Part shown: piece by piece, positions 1-5,690 of the stretch | How the letters are laid out: the number at the start of each line of letters is the position of its first letter | Position numbering within the stretch: the first letter of the stretch is position 1 | Assembly: GCA_016295615.1 (NCBI GenBank) | Contig: JAEDKW010000070.1 | Location: 1 to 5,745 of the forward strand | DNA: 5,745 nucleotides | DNA from: Oscillospiraceae bacterium | GTDB lineage: Bacteria; Bacillota; Clostridia; Oscillospirales; Oscillospiraceae | Reading direction: 5' to 3' | Position numbers and translations under genes: made by a program | Notes under the pieces: generated by a model | Database searches by the model: none | Told to the model about the DNA's origin: nothing | The model's input: only the letters and a program-made list of their open reading frames with translations

Positions 1-1529
1 TCCCACTCCACTGTGGCGGGCGGCTTGCTTGTGATATCGTAGCAGATGCGGTTGATGTGCTTCACCTCGCCGACGATGCGGCGGGAGACGGTGTCGAGCA
101 GCTCATAGGGAAGACGCGACCAGTCCGCGGTCATGAAGTCCTGCGTCTCCACCGCACGCAGCGCGAGCGTATAATCGTAGGTGCGGTCATCGCCCATCAC
201 GCCCACGGAGCGCAGGTCGGTCAGCACGGCAAAATACTGGTTGACACTGCGCTCGAGTCCGGCCTTTGAGATCTCCTCGCGGAAAATGGCGTCGGCGTCG
301 CGCAGAACGGACAGCTTCTCCTCGGTCACCTCGCCGATCACGCGAATGGCAAGACCGGGACCGGGGAAGGGCTGGCGCCAGACGAGCGTTTCCGGAAGCC
401 CCAGCTCGATGCCGAGCTGGCGGACTTCGTCCTTAAACAGACGCCGCAGGGGCTCGATGATCTCCTTGAAATCGACGCAGTCGGGAAGACCGCCGACATT
501 ATGGTGGCTCTTGATGACATTGCTCTTGCCGCCCATGCCGGACTCCACCACGTCGGGGTAGATGGTGCCCTGAGCGAGAAAATCGACCTTGCCGATCTTT
601 TTTGCCTCGGCTTCAAAGACGCGGATGAACTCCTCGCCGATGATCTTGCGCTTGCGCTCCGGCTCCGTGATGCCGGAAAGCCGGGATAAAAACCGCTCGC
701 GCGCATCCACGCGGATGATGTTCATGCCGAGCGTGTCCTTCATGGCGCGCTCGACCTCATCGCCCTCATTTTTGCGCAGGAGACCGTGGTCGACGAAAAT
801 GCAGGTGAGCTTATCACCCACGGCGCGATACAGAAGCGCCGCGGCGACCGCGCTGTCGACGCCGCCGGAGAGAGCCAGCAGGACGCTGCCGCTGCCGATT
901 TTGGCGCGGCACTCGGCGATCGCGTCCCCTGCGTAATTCGCCATCGTCCACTCGCTGTTAAGACCGCAGATGCGGTAGAGAAAGTTTTTGAGGATCTCGG
1001 TGCCGTGGACCGTATGGAGCACCTCGGGGTGGAACTGCACGCCGTAGAGCCGGCGCTCCCTGTTTTCGATCGCGGCGTAAACGCAGCTTTTGGTGTGTGC
1101 GATCGCGCGGAACCCGGGCGCGATGGACTCCGCCTCGACGCCGTGGCTCATCCAGCATACCGAGGTCGGCTCGATGCCGTAAAACAGCTCGCTGTCGCCG
1201 CTGTGCGTCAGCTCGACCTTGCCGTATTCGCGCACTTCGGCCCGGCGGCAGCTGCCGCCGAGCTCCTGGATCATCAGCTGCTGACCGTAGCAGATGCCGA
1301 GAATGGGAAGACCGATGGCGAAGACCGCGGGGTCAAGGCGCGGCGCATCTTCTTCAAACACGGTCGCCGGACCGCCGGTGAAAATGATGGCGGCAGGGTC
1401 AAACGCGCGGATCTCTTCGACGCTCATGCTGTACGGCTTGATCTCGCAGTAGACGCCGCACTCGCGCACACGGCGCGCCACCAGCAGATTGTACTGTCCG
1501 CCGAAGTCAAGGACCAGAACCTTCTTCAT
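1..1529 (-). CDS. guaA: GMP synthase (glutamine-hydrolysing), 3' end cut by the window edge
   Basis: The enzyme makes GMP from XMP, ATP and glutamine in the cytoplasm, the last step of guanylate synthesis. Reading the minus strand gives 509 full codons plus the first two bases of the next. The visible C-terminus reads KPPATVEW, then GA-. The family normally ends in EWE, so only one codon and the stop are missing. The N-terminal class I glutamine amidotransferase domain (about residues 1-190) has the nucleophile Cys80 in GICYGQQ and the His167/Glu169 pair in FHPEV. The ATP pyrophosphatase domain follows, with P-loop SGGVDS at 221-226 and then FVDHGLLR. The FLAQGTIYPDVVES, KSHHNVGGLP and FPGPGLAIRVIGEV (about 386) motifs lead into the C-terminal dimerisation domain. 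There is no internal stop and no missing key residue. The start ATG abuts the xpt stop codon and has a GGGAGG site 8 nt upstream, so the gene is almost certainly co-transcribed with xpt and probably translationally coupled to it. Identity is very secure. Confidence 0.98.
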   Translation of the reverse strand, partial: MKKVLVLDFGGQYNLLVARRVRECGVYCEIKPYSMSVEEIRAFDPAAIIFTGGPATVFEEDAPRLDPAVFAIGLPILGICYGQQLMIQELGGSCRRAEVREYGKVELTHSGDSELFYGIEPTSVCWMSHGVEAESIAPGFRAIAHTKSCVYAAIENRERRLYGVQFHPEVLHTVHGTEILKNFLYRICGLNSEWTMANYAGDAIAECRAKIGSGSVLLALSGGVDSAVAAALLYRAVGDKLTCIFVDHGLLRKNEGDEVERAMKDTLGMNIIRVDARERFLSRLSGITEPERKRKIIGEEFIRVFEAEAKKIGKVDFLAQGTIYPDVVESGMGGKSNVIKSHHNVGGLPDCVDFKEIIEPLRRLFKDEVRQLGIELGLPETLVWRQPFPGPGLAIRVIGEVTEEKLSVLRDADAIFREEISKAGLERSVNQYFAVLTDLRSVGVMGDDRTYDYTLALRAVETQDFMTADWSRLPYELLDTVSRRIVGEVKHINRICYDITSKPPATVEW

Positions 1530-2108
1530 TTAGTCTTCCTCCCGGAAAATGATGCCGTTTTCATCCGCCTGCTCTATGACGGCAAGAGCCTTATAGGGGA
1601 TGCCGGAGGCACGCAGCGCGTCGCCGCCGCCCTGGAAGCCCTTTTCCACTGCGACACCGATGCCTTCAAGCGTTGCGCCGGCAGCATGGACGAGGTCGAT
1701 CAAGCCCTGCATGGCGTTGCCCTTGGCCATAAAGTCGTCGATAATGAGGACGTGGTCGCTGGCATGGAGCCACTCGTGAGAAACGATCATGGTGAATTTT
1801 TTCTTGTAAGTATAAGAAAAAACCTCGCTCTGGTACAGTCCGCCCTCGATGTTGTCGCTTTTCGCCTTCTTGGCAAAGAGCATCGGAACACCGTATTTGT
1901 TGGCGCAGACTGTTGCCAGAGCGATTCCGCTGGCTTCTGCAGTTAAGACCAAGGTGATCTTGCTGATGTCAAAATGCTTCGCAAATTCATCGGCAAGCGC
2001 TTCGAGCAGTTTGGTGTCAACGCGATGGTTGAGAAATCCGTCGACCTTGATGATGTTGCCGGGGAGCACTTTGCCTTCGCGGCGGATGCGGTCCTGGAGC
2101 AGCTGCAT
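1530..2108 (-). CDS. xpt: xanthine phosphoribosyltransferase
   Basis: The enzyme salvages xanthine (and, more weakly in this family, guanine) by joining it to PRPP to give XMP and pyrophosphate in the cytoplasm. The product is 192 aa, close to the roughly 190 aa usual for Xpt. The start MQLLQDRIRREGKVLPGNIIKVDGFLNH is typical of the family. Residues 53-61 (LVLTAEASG) form the Xpt hallmark loop before GIALA. KKAKSDN lies at 80-86. The type I PRPP-binding motif VLIIDDFMAKGNA spans 120-132, with the acidic pair Asp124/Asp125. The chosen ATG has an AGGAGG site 8 nt upstream. The same frame stays open much further upstream, but that stretch is antisense to nrdG, lacks family similarity and crosses the promoter region, so I exclude it. 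The next gene, guaA, starts immediately after the stop and uses the XMP made here, so the pair forms a short xanthine-to-GMP route. Confidence 0.97.
   Translation of the reverse strand: MQLLQDRIRREGKVLPGNIIKVDGFLNHRVDTKLLEALADEFAKHFDISKITLVLTAEASGIALATVCANKYGVPMLFAKKAKSDNIEGGLYQSEVFSYTYKKKFTMIVSHEWLHASDHVLIIDDFMAKGNAMQGLIDLVHAAGATLEGIGVAVEKGFQGGGDALRASGIPYKALAVIEQADENGIIFREED
1537..1543 (-). promoter_or_regulatory. ribosome binding site of guaA, inside the xpt 3' end
   Basis: The minus strand reads GGGAGGA, then 8 nt from the GGGAGG core to the guaA ATG. The site lies within the last codons of xpt (Arg-Glu-Glu-Asp-stop). It fixes the guaA start and shows that ribosomes finishing xpt sit directly on the guaA initiation region. 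Confidence 0.85.
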
Positions 2109-2116
2109 GGGACATT

Positions 2117-2122
2117 CCTCCT
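2117..2122 (-). promoter_or_regulatory. ribosome binding site of xpt
   Basis: The minus strand reads AGGAGG, a perfect Shine-Dalgarno core within GAGGAGGAA, 8 nt before the xpt ATG. It decides the start against the much longer open frame upstream. Confidence 0.9.
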
Positions 2123-2142
2123 CGTTGTCTGTATTAACAATA

Positions 2143-2171
2143 ATTATGAATAAAATTTGTGCAGATTGCAA
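2143..2171 (-). promoter_or_regulatory. predicted sigma-A promoter of xpt-guaA
   Basis: On the minus strand TTGCAA (-35, at 2166-2171) and CATAAT (-10, at 2143-2148) are separated by exactly 17 bp. Transcription would begin near 2135, giving a leader of only about 27 nt, which is too short for a riboswitch. The prediction rests on motif match and position only. Confidence 0.55.
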
Positions 2172-2187
2172 TGGGACGGCTGCACAA
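2157..2187. repeat. perfect 8+8 bp inverted repeat over the xpt promoter
   Basis: The arms TTGTGCAG (2157-2164) and CTGCACAA (2180-2187) are perfect reverse complements, 15 bp apart. Their centres are 23 bp apart, roughly two helix turns. The space between them contains the 8-bp palindrome ATTGCAAT (2165-2172), which holds the predicted -35 hexamer. One arm falls in the -35/-10 spacer. The placement fits a repressor operator. If transcription starts further upstream, the same bases would instead form an RNA hairpin followed by AAATTTTATT, resembling an attenuator. I cannot name the binding protein. Confidence 0.5.
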
Positions 2188-2264
2188 GAAAACGCAGAAA
2201 AACCTGCTTTTTCGGGCAGAATCGACAAAGGGAGCGGGAAAAAGAAACCGGACGGAACCCACGG

Positions 2265-2293
2265 TTGAATTGTGCCTTGCCCTGTGATAGAAT
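2265..2293 (+). promoter_or_regulatory. predicted sigma-A promoter of nrdG
   Basis: TTGAAT (-35, 2265-2270) and TAGAAT (-10, 2288-2293) are 17 bp apart, with a TG extended -10 element at 2285-2286. The predicted transcript begins near 2300, so the leader before the nrdG ATG is only about 25 nt. No NrdR-type palindrome overlaps it. Confidence 0.65.
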
Positions 2294-2304
2294 AGAAAAA
2301 AACA

Positions 2305-2310
2305 AGAGGG
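2305..2310 (+). promoter_or_regulatory. Shine-Dalgarno sequence in the nrdG leader
   Basis: AGAGGG lies 6 nt before an ATG at 2317 and 14 nt before the nrdG ATG at 2325. The first spacing is good and the second is long. The site therefore seems placed for the mini-ORF rather than for nrdG itself. Confidence 0.55.
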
Positions 2311-2316
2311 AAACGA

Positions 2317-2328
2317 ATGCAAAGATGA
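2317..2328 (+). CDS. possible three-codon leader ORF (Met-Gln-Arg) overlapping the nrdG start
   Basis: ATG-CAA-AGA-TGA begins 6 nt after AGAGGG. Its stop overlaps the nrdG start in an ATGA arrangement at 2325-2328. If translated, ribosomes would terminate on the nrdG start codon and could re-initiate there. This may instead be a chance ATG in a short leader. No peptide function is implied. Confidence 0.25.
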   Translation: MQR

Positions 2329-3020
2329 AGATTCACGGTCTGCAAAAAATGACGCTGCTGGACTATCCCGGCAGGGTCGCCTGTACGGTGTTTTTGGGCG
2401 GGTGCGACTTCCGCTGCCCGTTTTGCCACAATGCGGAGCTGCTCGACGCCGGCGCGCCGGCGGTGATGGAGGACGCGGAGCTGCTCGCGTTTTTGGAAAA
2501 GCGCAGAGGACTGCTTGACGGCGTGGCGATCACCGGAGGAGAGCCGCTGCTGCGAAGCGGGCTTTACGAGCTTCTCTCCGCGATCCGTGCGCTCGGCTAC
2601 CCGGTCAAGCTCGACACAAACGGCAACCACCCGGCAAAATTGAAGGAGCTTGTTGCCGCCGGTCTTGTCGACTATGTGGCGATGGATGTCAAAAACAGCC
2701 CCGCGCGCTATGCCGAGACGGTCGGGCTTGCATCGTTTGACATGACGGGAGTCCGCGAAAGCATCGAGTTTCTGCTTGAGGGTACCGTGGACTATGAATT
2801 TCGCACGACGGTGGTGCGGGAGCTTCACGACGAGTCCTCGCTTGAAGAGATCGGAAAGCTGATTCGCGGCGCAAAGCGGTATTTTCTGCAGAGCTTCACG
2901 GATCGCGACACGGTGCTCTTTGCAGGGCTCCACGCGCCGGAGAAGGAAGCGCTTTTGCGCTATGCCGAAATCGTGAGACCGTATGTAAAAAGCGTGGAGG
3001 TGCGCGGCGTATCAGCCTGA
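2325..3020 (+). CDS. nrdG: anaerobic ribonucleoside-triphosphate reductase activating protein (radical SAM)
   Basis: NrdG uses a [4Fe-4S] cluster and S-adenosylmethionine to put the glycyl radical on NrdD in the anaerobic cytoplasm. The 231-aa product begins MKIHGLQKMTLLDYPGRVACTVFLGGC, the usual opening of the longer Firmicute/archaeal type of NrdG. E. coli NrdG has only about 154 aa. The cluster-binding CX3CX2C motif is Cys27, Cys31, Cys34 in GGCDFRCPFCHN. The SAM-binding GGEP is at 71-74, KLDTNGN at 95-101 and MDVK at 120-123, all in radical-SAM barrel order. I chose ATG 2325 because family similarity begins exactly there and no GTG, TTG or ATG start lies just upstream in frame, although the frame stays open further up. 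Two stops in a row (TGA TAG) end the gene, and a terminator follows, so nrdG is its own transcription unit ahead of nrdD. This type is sometimes annotated only as a generic radical-SAM protein. The NrdD neighbour supports NrdG. Confidence 0.93.
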   Translation: MKIHGLQKMTLLDYPGRVACTVFLGGCDFRCPFCHNAELLDAGAPAVMEDAELLAFLEKRRGLLDGVAITGGEPLLRSGLYELLSAIRALGYPVKLDTNGNHPAKLKELVAAGLVDYVAMDVKNSPARYAETVGLASFDMTGVRESIEFLLEGTVDYEFRTTVVRELHDESSLEEIGKLIRGAKRYFLQSFTDRDTVLFAGLHAPEKEALLRYAEIVRPYVKSVEVRGVSA

Positions 3021-3030
3021 TAGACGGAAA

Positions 3031-3054
3031 AGCAGCCGAAAGGCTGCTTTTTTT
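3031..3054 (+). terminator. intrinsic terminator after nrdG
   Basis: AGCAGCC (3031-3037), a GAAA tetraloop and GGCTGCT (3042-3048) run into seven consecutive T residues (3048-3054). It begins 10 bp after the nrdG stop codon and should separate nrdG transcription from nrdD. Confidence 0.92.
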
Positions 3055-3063
3055 GCCCTTCAG

Positions 3064-3079
3064 GCACAACATATTGTGT
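3064..3079. promoter_or_regulatory. NrdR box 1 (upstream)
   Basis: GCACAACATATTGTGT is a 16-bp near-palindrome resembling the NrdR operator (ACACWATATWTWGTGT type). NrdR is the ATP/dATP-sensing repressor of ribonucleotide reductase genes. It matches the reverse complement of box 2 at 15 of 16 positions. It lies 38 bp before the -35 element and 9 bp after the nrdG terminator T-run. Confidence 0.8.
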
Positions 3080-3117
3080 CTTAACAGAAAAATATTTTCA
3101 ATATCTTGATTTTTTCG

Positions 3118-3145
3118 TTGACATTTCTCCATTTTGTGATATGAT
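3118..3145 (+). promoter_or_regulatory. predicted strong sigma-A promoter of nrdD
   Basis: A consensus TTGACA (-35, 3118-3123) is followed after 16 bp by TATGAT (-10, 3140-3145), with a TG extended -10 at 3137-3138. GATAAT at 3143-3148 is an alternative with 19-bp spacing. Transcription should start near 3152, leaving a leader of about 87 nt that contains NrdR box 2. Confidence 0.8.
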
Positions 3146-3170
3146 AATGACGTTCCGTTCATACCGCTCG

Positions 3171-3186
3171 GCACAATATGTTGTGC
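3171..3186. promoter_or_regulatory. NrdR box 2 (downstream of the promoter)
   Basis: GCACAATATGTTGTGC has perfect 6-bp arms (GCACAA/TTGTGC) around a TATG centre. It sits about 19-34 bp after the predicted transcription start. Its centre is 107 bp from that of box 1, about ten helix turns. The two boxes bracket the nrdD promoter, so NrdR bound at both could block or loop it when dATP is plentiful. Confidence 0.82.
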
Positions 3187-3225
3187 TTGTGATTTTTGAA
3201 ACACTTAAAATACAGATAGAATTGA

Positions 3226-3231
3226 GGGAGG
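3226..3231 (+). promoter_or_regulatory. ribosome binding site of nrdD
   Basis: GGGAGG, within GAGGGAGG, lies 7 nt before the nrdD ATG. It fixes the start, which also matches the family N-terminus. Confidence 0.9.
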
Positions 3232-3238
3232 CTCCGCC

Positions 3239-5623
3239 ATGTATCAGGTAACCAAGAGAGACGGAAAAGTAGTTGATTTCAACATTGAAAAGATCGATGC
3301 GGCGATCACCAAGGCCTTTGAGGCGACGGGAACGAACTATACGCCCAGTGTGATCCACTTCCTTTCATTGATGGTCACGGCTGAGTTCCAGCCCAAGATC
3401 CAAAACGATCTCATCACCGTTGAAGACGTGCAGGACAGCGTGGAAGCCGTCCTCAGCCGCAGCGGCTATGAAGGCGTCGCCAAGGCGTATATTCTATACC
3501 GCAAGCAGCGCGAGAAGGTCCGCAATGTCAACTCCGCGCTTTTGAACTACAAGGATCTGGTGGACGACTATCTCCAGATCAACGACTGGCGCGTGAAGGA
3601 GAACTCCACCGTGACGTATTCCGTCGGCGGTCTGATCCTCTCCAACTCCGGCGCCATCACGGCGAATTACTGGCTCAGCGAGATCTACGACCATGAGATC
3701 GCCGAGGCGCACCGCAGCGCCGCGATCCACCTCCACGATTTGTCCATGCTCACCGGCTACTGTGCCGGCTGGAGCCTCAAGCAGCTCATCCGCGAGGGGC
3801 TCGGCGGCGTGCCCGGCAAGATCACGTCCTCCCCGGCAAGCCACCTCTCCACGCTCTGCAACCAGATGGTGAACTTCCTCGGCATCATGCAGAACGAGTG
3901 GGCGGGCGCGCAGGCCTTCAGCTCCTTTGACACCTATCTTGCCCCCTTTGTCAAGGTGGACAACCTGACGCAAAAAGAGGTCAAGCAGTGCGTCCAGTCC
4001 TTCATCTACGGCGTCAACACGCCGTCCCGCTGGGGCACGCAGGCGCCGTTCAGCAACATCACGCTTGACTGGACCTGCCCGAAGGATCTGGAAAACGTTC
4101 CTGCCATTGTCGGCGGCAAGGATATGGACTTTACCTACGGCGAGTGCAAAAAGGAAATGGAAATGGTCAACAAGGCCTTCATCGAGATCATGATCGAGGG
4201 CGACGCCAACGGCCGCGGCTTCCAGTACCCGATCCCGACCTACTCCATCACGCGCGACTTCGACTGGAGCGAGACGGAGAACAACAAGCTCCTCTTCGAG
4301 ATGACCGCCAAGTACGGCACACCGTATTTTTCCAACTACATCAATTCCGACATGGAACCCAACGACGTTCGCTCCATGTGCTGCCGTCTGCGCCTCGACC
4401 TGCGCGAGCTGCGCAAGAAGTCCGGCGGCTTCTTCGGCAGCGGCGAGTCCACCGGCTCGGTCGGCGTCGTCACCATCAACCTGCCGCGCATTGCGTATCT
4501 TGCCCGGGACGAAAAGGATTTCTATGAGCGGCTTGACAAGCTCATGGATATCTCCGCGCGCTCGCTCAAGACCAAGCGCACGGTCATCACCAAGCTCCTT
4601 GACGCCGGACTTTATCCTTACACGAAGCGTTATCTCGGCACGTTTGACAATCACTTCTCCACCATCGGTCTGATCGGCATGAACGAAGTCGGACTCAACG
4701 CCAAGTGGCTCAGAAAGGATCTCACCCACGCCGAGACGCAGCGGTTTGCCAAGGACGTGCTCAACCATATGCGCGAGCGCCTGAGCGATTATCAGGAGAA
4801 GTACGGCGACCTCTACAACCTTGAGGCCACGCCCGCCGAGTCCACGACCTACCGCTTTGCCAAGCACGACAAGGAGGCCTATCCCGATATCATCACCGCC
4901 AACGAAAACGGCACGCCTTATTACACCAACTCCAGCCATCTGCCCGTCGGCTACACGGAGGATATCTTCTCCGCGCTCGACGTGCAGGACGAGCTGCAGA
5001 CGCTCTATACCTCCGGCACCGTCTTCCACGCCTTCCTCGGCGAGAAGCTGCCTGATTGGAAGGCGGCCGCCAACCTCGTGCGCAAAATTGCCGAGAATTA
5101 CAAGCTCCCGTACTATACGATGAGCCCCACCTATTCCGTGTGCAGGAACCACGGCTATCTCACCGGTGAGCAGTCCGTCTGCCCCGAGTGCGGGGAAAAG
5201 ACCGAGGTCTACTCCCGCATCACCGGCTACTATCGCCCGGTGCAGAACTGGAACGACGGCAAGAGCCAGGAATTCAAGGATCGCAAGACCTACGACATCG
5301 GCGCATCCAAGCTCACGCACACCGGTCCGCTGAACATGGCGGCGCAGGAAGAGGAAGCTGCCGTTGCCTCCGAGGGCGAGAAGCTGCTGCTCTTTGCCAC
5401 GCACACCTGCCCGAACTGCTCACAGGCAACGCAGATGCTTGACGAAGCCGGGATCCGGTATGAAAAGATCTATGCCGAGGAGCAGCGCGACCTTGCCAGA
5501 AAGTACGGTATCATGCAGGCGCCCACGCTGGTGTTCGATGACGGCAGCGAGGTGAACAAGTTCCGCGGCGTCGGAGCTGTGCGCGAGTTCATCGAAAAGG
5601 CGACGGAAGTAAGAAGCAAATGA
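3239..5623 (+). CDS. nrdD: anaerobic (class III) ribonucleoside-triphosphate reductase with fused C-terminal redoxin domain
   Basis: NrdD reduces NTPs to dNTPs without oxygen using a glycyl radical installed by NrdG. The product has 794 aa. Residues 1 to about 95 (MYQVTKRDGKVVDFN...) form one ATP-cone domain, the usual allosteric on/off site for ATP and dATP. The catalytic barrel follows. By similarity to the E. coli enzyme, Cys175 in GYCAGW and Cys382 in SMCCRLRLD are the expected active-site cysteines, with Cys382 the likely thiyl-radical residue. A zinc site is suggested by Cys635, His638, Cys648 and Cys651 (CRNH...CPEC). The glycyl-radical residue is Gly663 in SRITGYYRPVQNWNDGK. After a linker rich in Glu and Ala (about 691-713), residues 714-794 form a thioredoxin/glutaredoxin-like domain with CPNC (724-727) and the cis-proline loop QAPTLVF (Pro762). 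E. coli NrdD lacks this domain and uses formate, so a thiol-based reductant is a reasonable inference here. A strong promoter with two NrdR boxes precedes the gene. Tandem stops (TGA TAA) and a terminator end it. Confidence 0.97.
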   Translation: MYQVTKRDGKVVDFNIEKIDAAITKAFEATGTNYTPSVIHFLSLMVTAEFQPKIQNDLITVEDVQDSVEAVLSRSGYEGVAKAYILYRKQREKVRNVNSALLNYKDLVDDYLQINDWRVKENSTVTYSVGGLILSNSGAITANYWLSEIYDHEIAEAHRSAAIHLHDLSMLTGYCAGWSLKQLIREGLGGVPGKITSSPASHLSTLCNQMVNFLGIMQNEWAGAQAFSSFDTYLAPFVKVDNLTQKEVKQCVQSFIYGVNTPSRWGTQAPFSNITLDWTCPKDLENVPAIVGGKDMDFTYGECKKEMEMVNKAFIEIMIEGDANGRGFQYPIPTYSITRDFDWSETENNKLLFEMTAKYGTPYFSNYINSDMEPNDVRSMCCRLRLDLRELRKKSGGFFGSGESTGSVGVVTINLPRIAYLARDEKDFYERLDKLMDISARSLKTKRTVITKLLDAGLYPYTKRYLGTFDNHFSTIGLIGMNEVGLNAKWLRKDLTHAETQRFAKDVLNHMRERLSDYQEKYGDLYNLEATPAESTTYRFAKHDKEAYPDIITANENGTPYYTNSSHLPVGYTEDIFSALDVQDELQTLYTSGTVFHAFLGEKLPDWKAAANLVRKIAENYKLPYYTMSPTYSVCRNHGYLTGEQSVCPECGEKTEVYSRITGYYRPVQNWNDGKSQEFKDRKTYDIGASKLTHTGPLNMAAQEEEAAVASEGEKLLLFATHTCPNCSQATQMLDEAGIRYEKIYAEEQRDLARKYGIMQAPTLVFDDGSEVNKFRGVGAVREFIEKATEVRSK

Positions 5624-5629
5624 TAAAGC

Positions 5630-5666
5630 AAAAATATCCTGCCGCTTTGCGCGGCAGGATATTTTT
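5630..5666. terminator. intrinsic terminator after nrdD, probably bidirectional
   Basis: A perfect 16-bp inverted repeat (5630-5645 with 5651-5666) surrounds a 5-nt loop TTTGC. The GC-rich core CCTGCCGC is flanked by A residues on the left and TTTTT on the right, so a U-tract follows the hairpin in both directions. It starts 7 bp after the nrdD TGA. A convergent gene may end at 5691 and share it. Confidence 0.92.
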
Positions 5667-5689
5667 ATATCGAAGGAGCGCAAAGCGGC
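5641..5689. repeat. 12-bp inverted repeat overlapping the terminator
   Basis: GCCGCTTTGCGC (5641-5652) is the exact reverse complement of GCGCAAAGCGGC (5678-5689). The left arm covers the top and loop of the nrdD terminator hairpin, so this pairing and the terminator cannot form together. A further GCAAAGC/GCTTTGC pair lies at 5680-5686 and 5694-5700. Confidence 0.7.
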
Positions 5690-5690
5690 G

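Larger units (their letters stand above)
2109..2324. other. divergent intergenic region between xpt and nrdG
   Basis: These 216 bp separate two divergent units and are visibly more AT-rich next to xpt than the genes around them. They hold a promoter and inverted repeat for xpt, and a promoter and leader for nrdG. The middle (about 2190-2260) has A/T-tract repeats, including GAAAAA/TTTTTC arms at 2197-2202 and 2208-2213 with a 5-nt loop, and no recognisable gene. I looked on the minus strand for the conserved purine riboswitch core that often precedes xpt and did not find it. I see no NrdR box in this region. Confidence 0.7.

Noticed and set aside
786..1946. 386-codon open frame on the plus strand opposite guaA and xpt
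   Set aside because: It crosses the junction of two well-supported minus-strand genes, shows no family similarity and is a codon-bias shadow.
2194..2213. Terminator-like GCAG/CTGC hairpin with T-run on the plus strand
   Set aside because: The stem is only 4 bp and no transcript is expected to end there. It is probably an A/T-tract coincidence.
2157..2324. Upstream extension of the nrdG reading frame
   Set aside because: It crosses the predicted nrdG promoter, is Lys/Arg-rich with no similarity, and family similarity begins exactly at the ATG at 2325.
2109..2324. Guanine/xanthine-type riboswitch before xpt
   Set aside because: The conserved purine-aptamer core is not visible on the minus strand, and the predicted leader is only about 27 nt. 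A covariance search would settle it.
2109..2933. Upstream extension of the xpt reading frame by 275 codons
   Set aside because: The extension runs antisense through nrdG and the promoter region. The 192-aa form has the family length and a perfect AGGAGG site.
3085..3117. Second promoter in the AT-rich stretch before the nrdD -35
   Set aside because: TTAACA at 3081-3086 has no acceptable -10 hexamer at 16-18 bp. The TTGACA/TATGAT pair explains the region better.
3494..5404. 636-codon open frame on the minus strand opposite nrdD
   Set aside because: It is antisense to a clear nrdD gene, has low-complexity Gly/Val/Ala/Leu/Asp composition and no recognisable domain or ribosome binding site. It is explained by GC-rich codon bias in nrdD.
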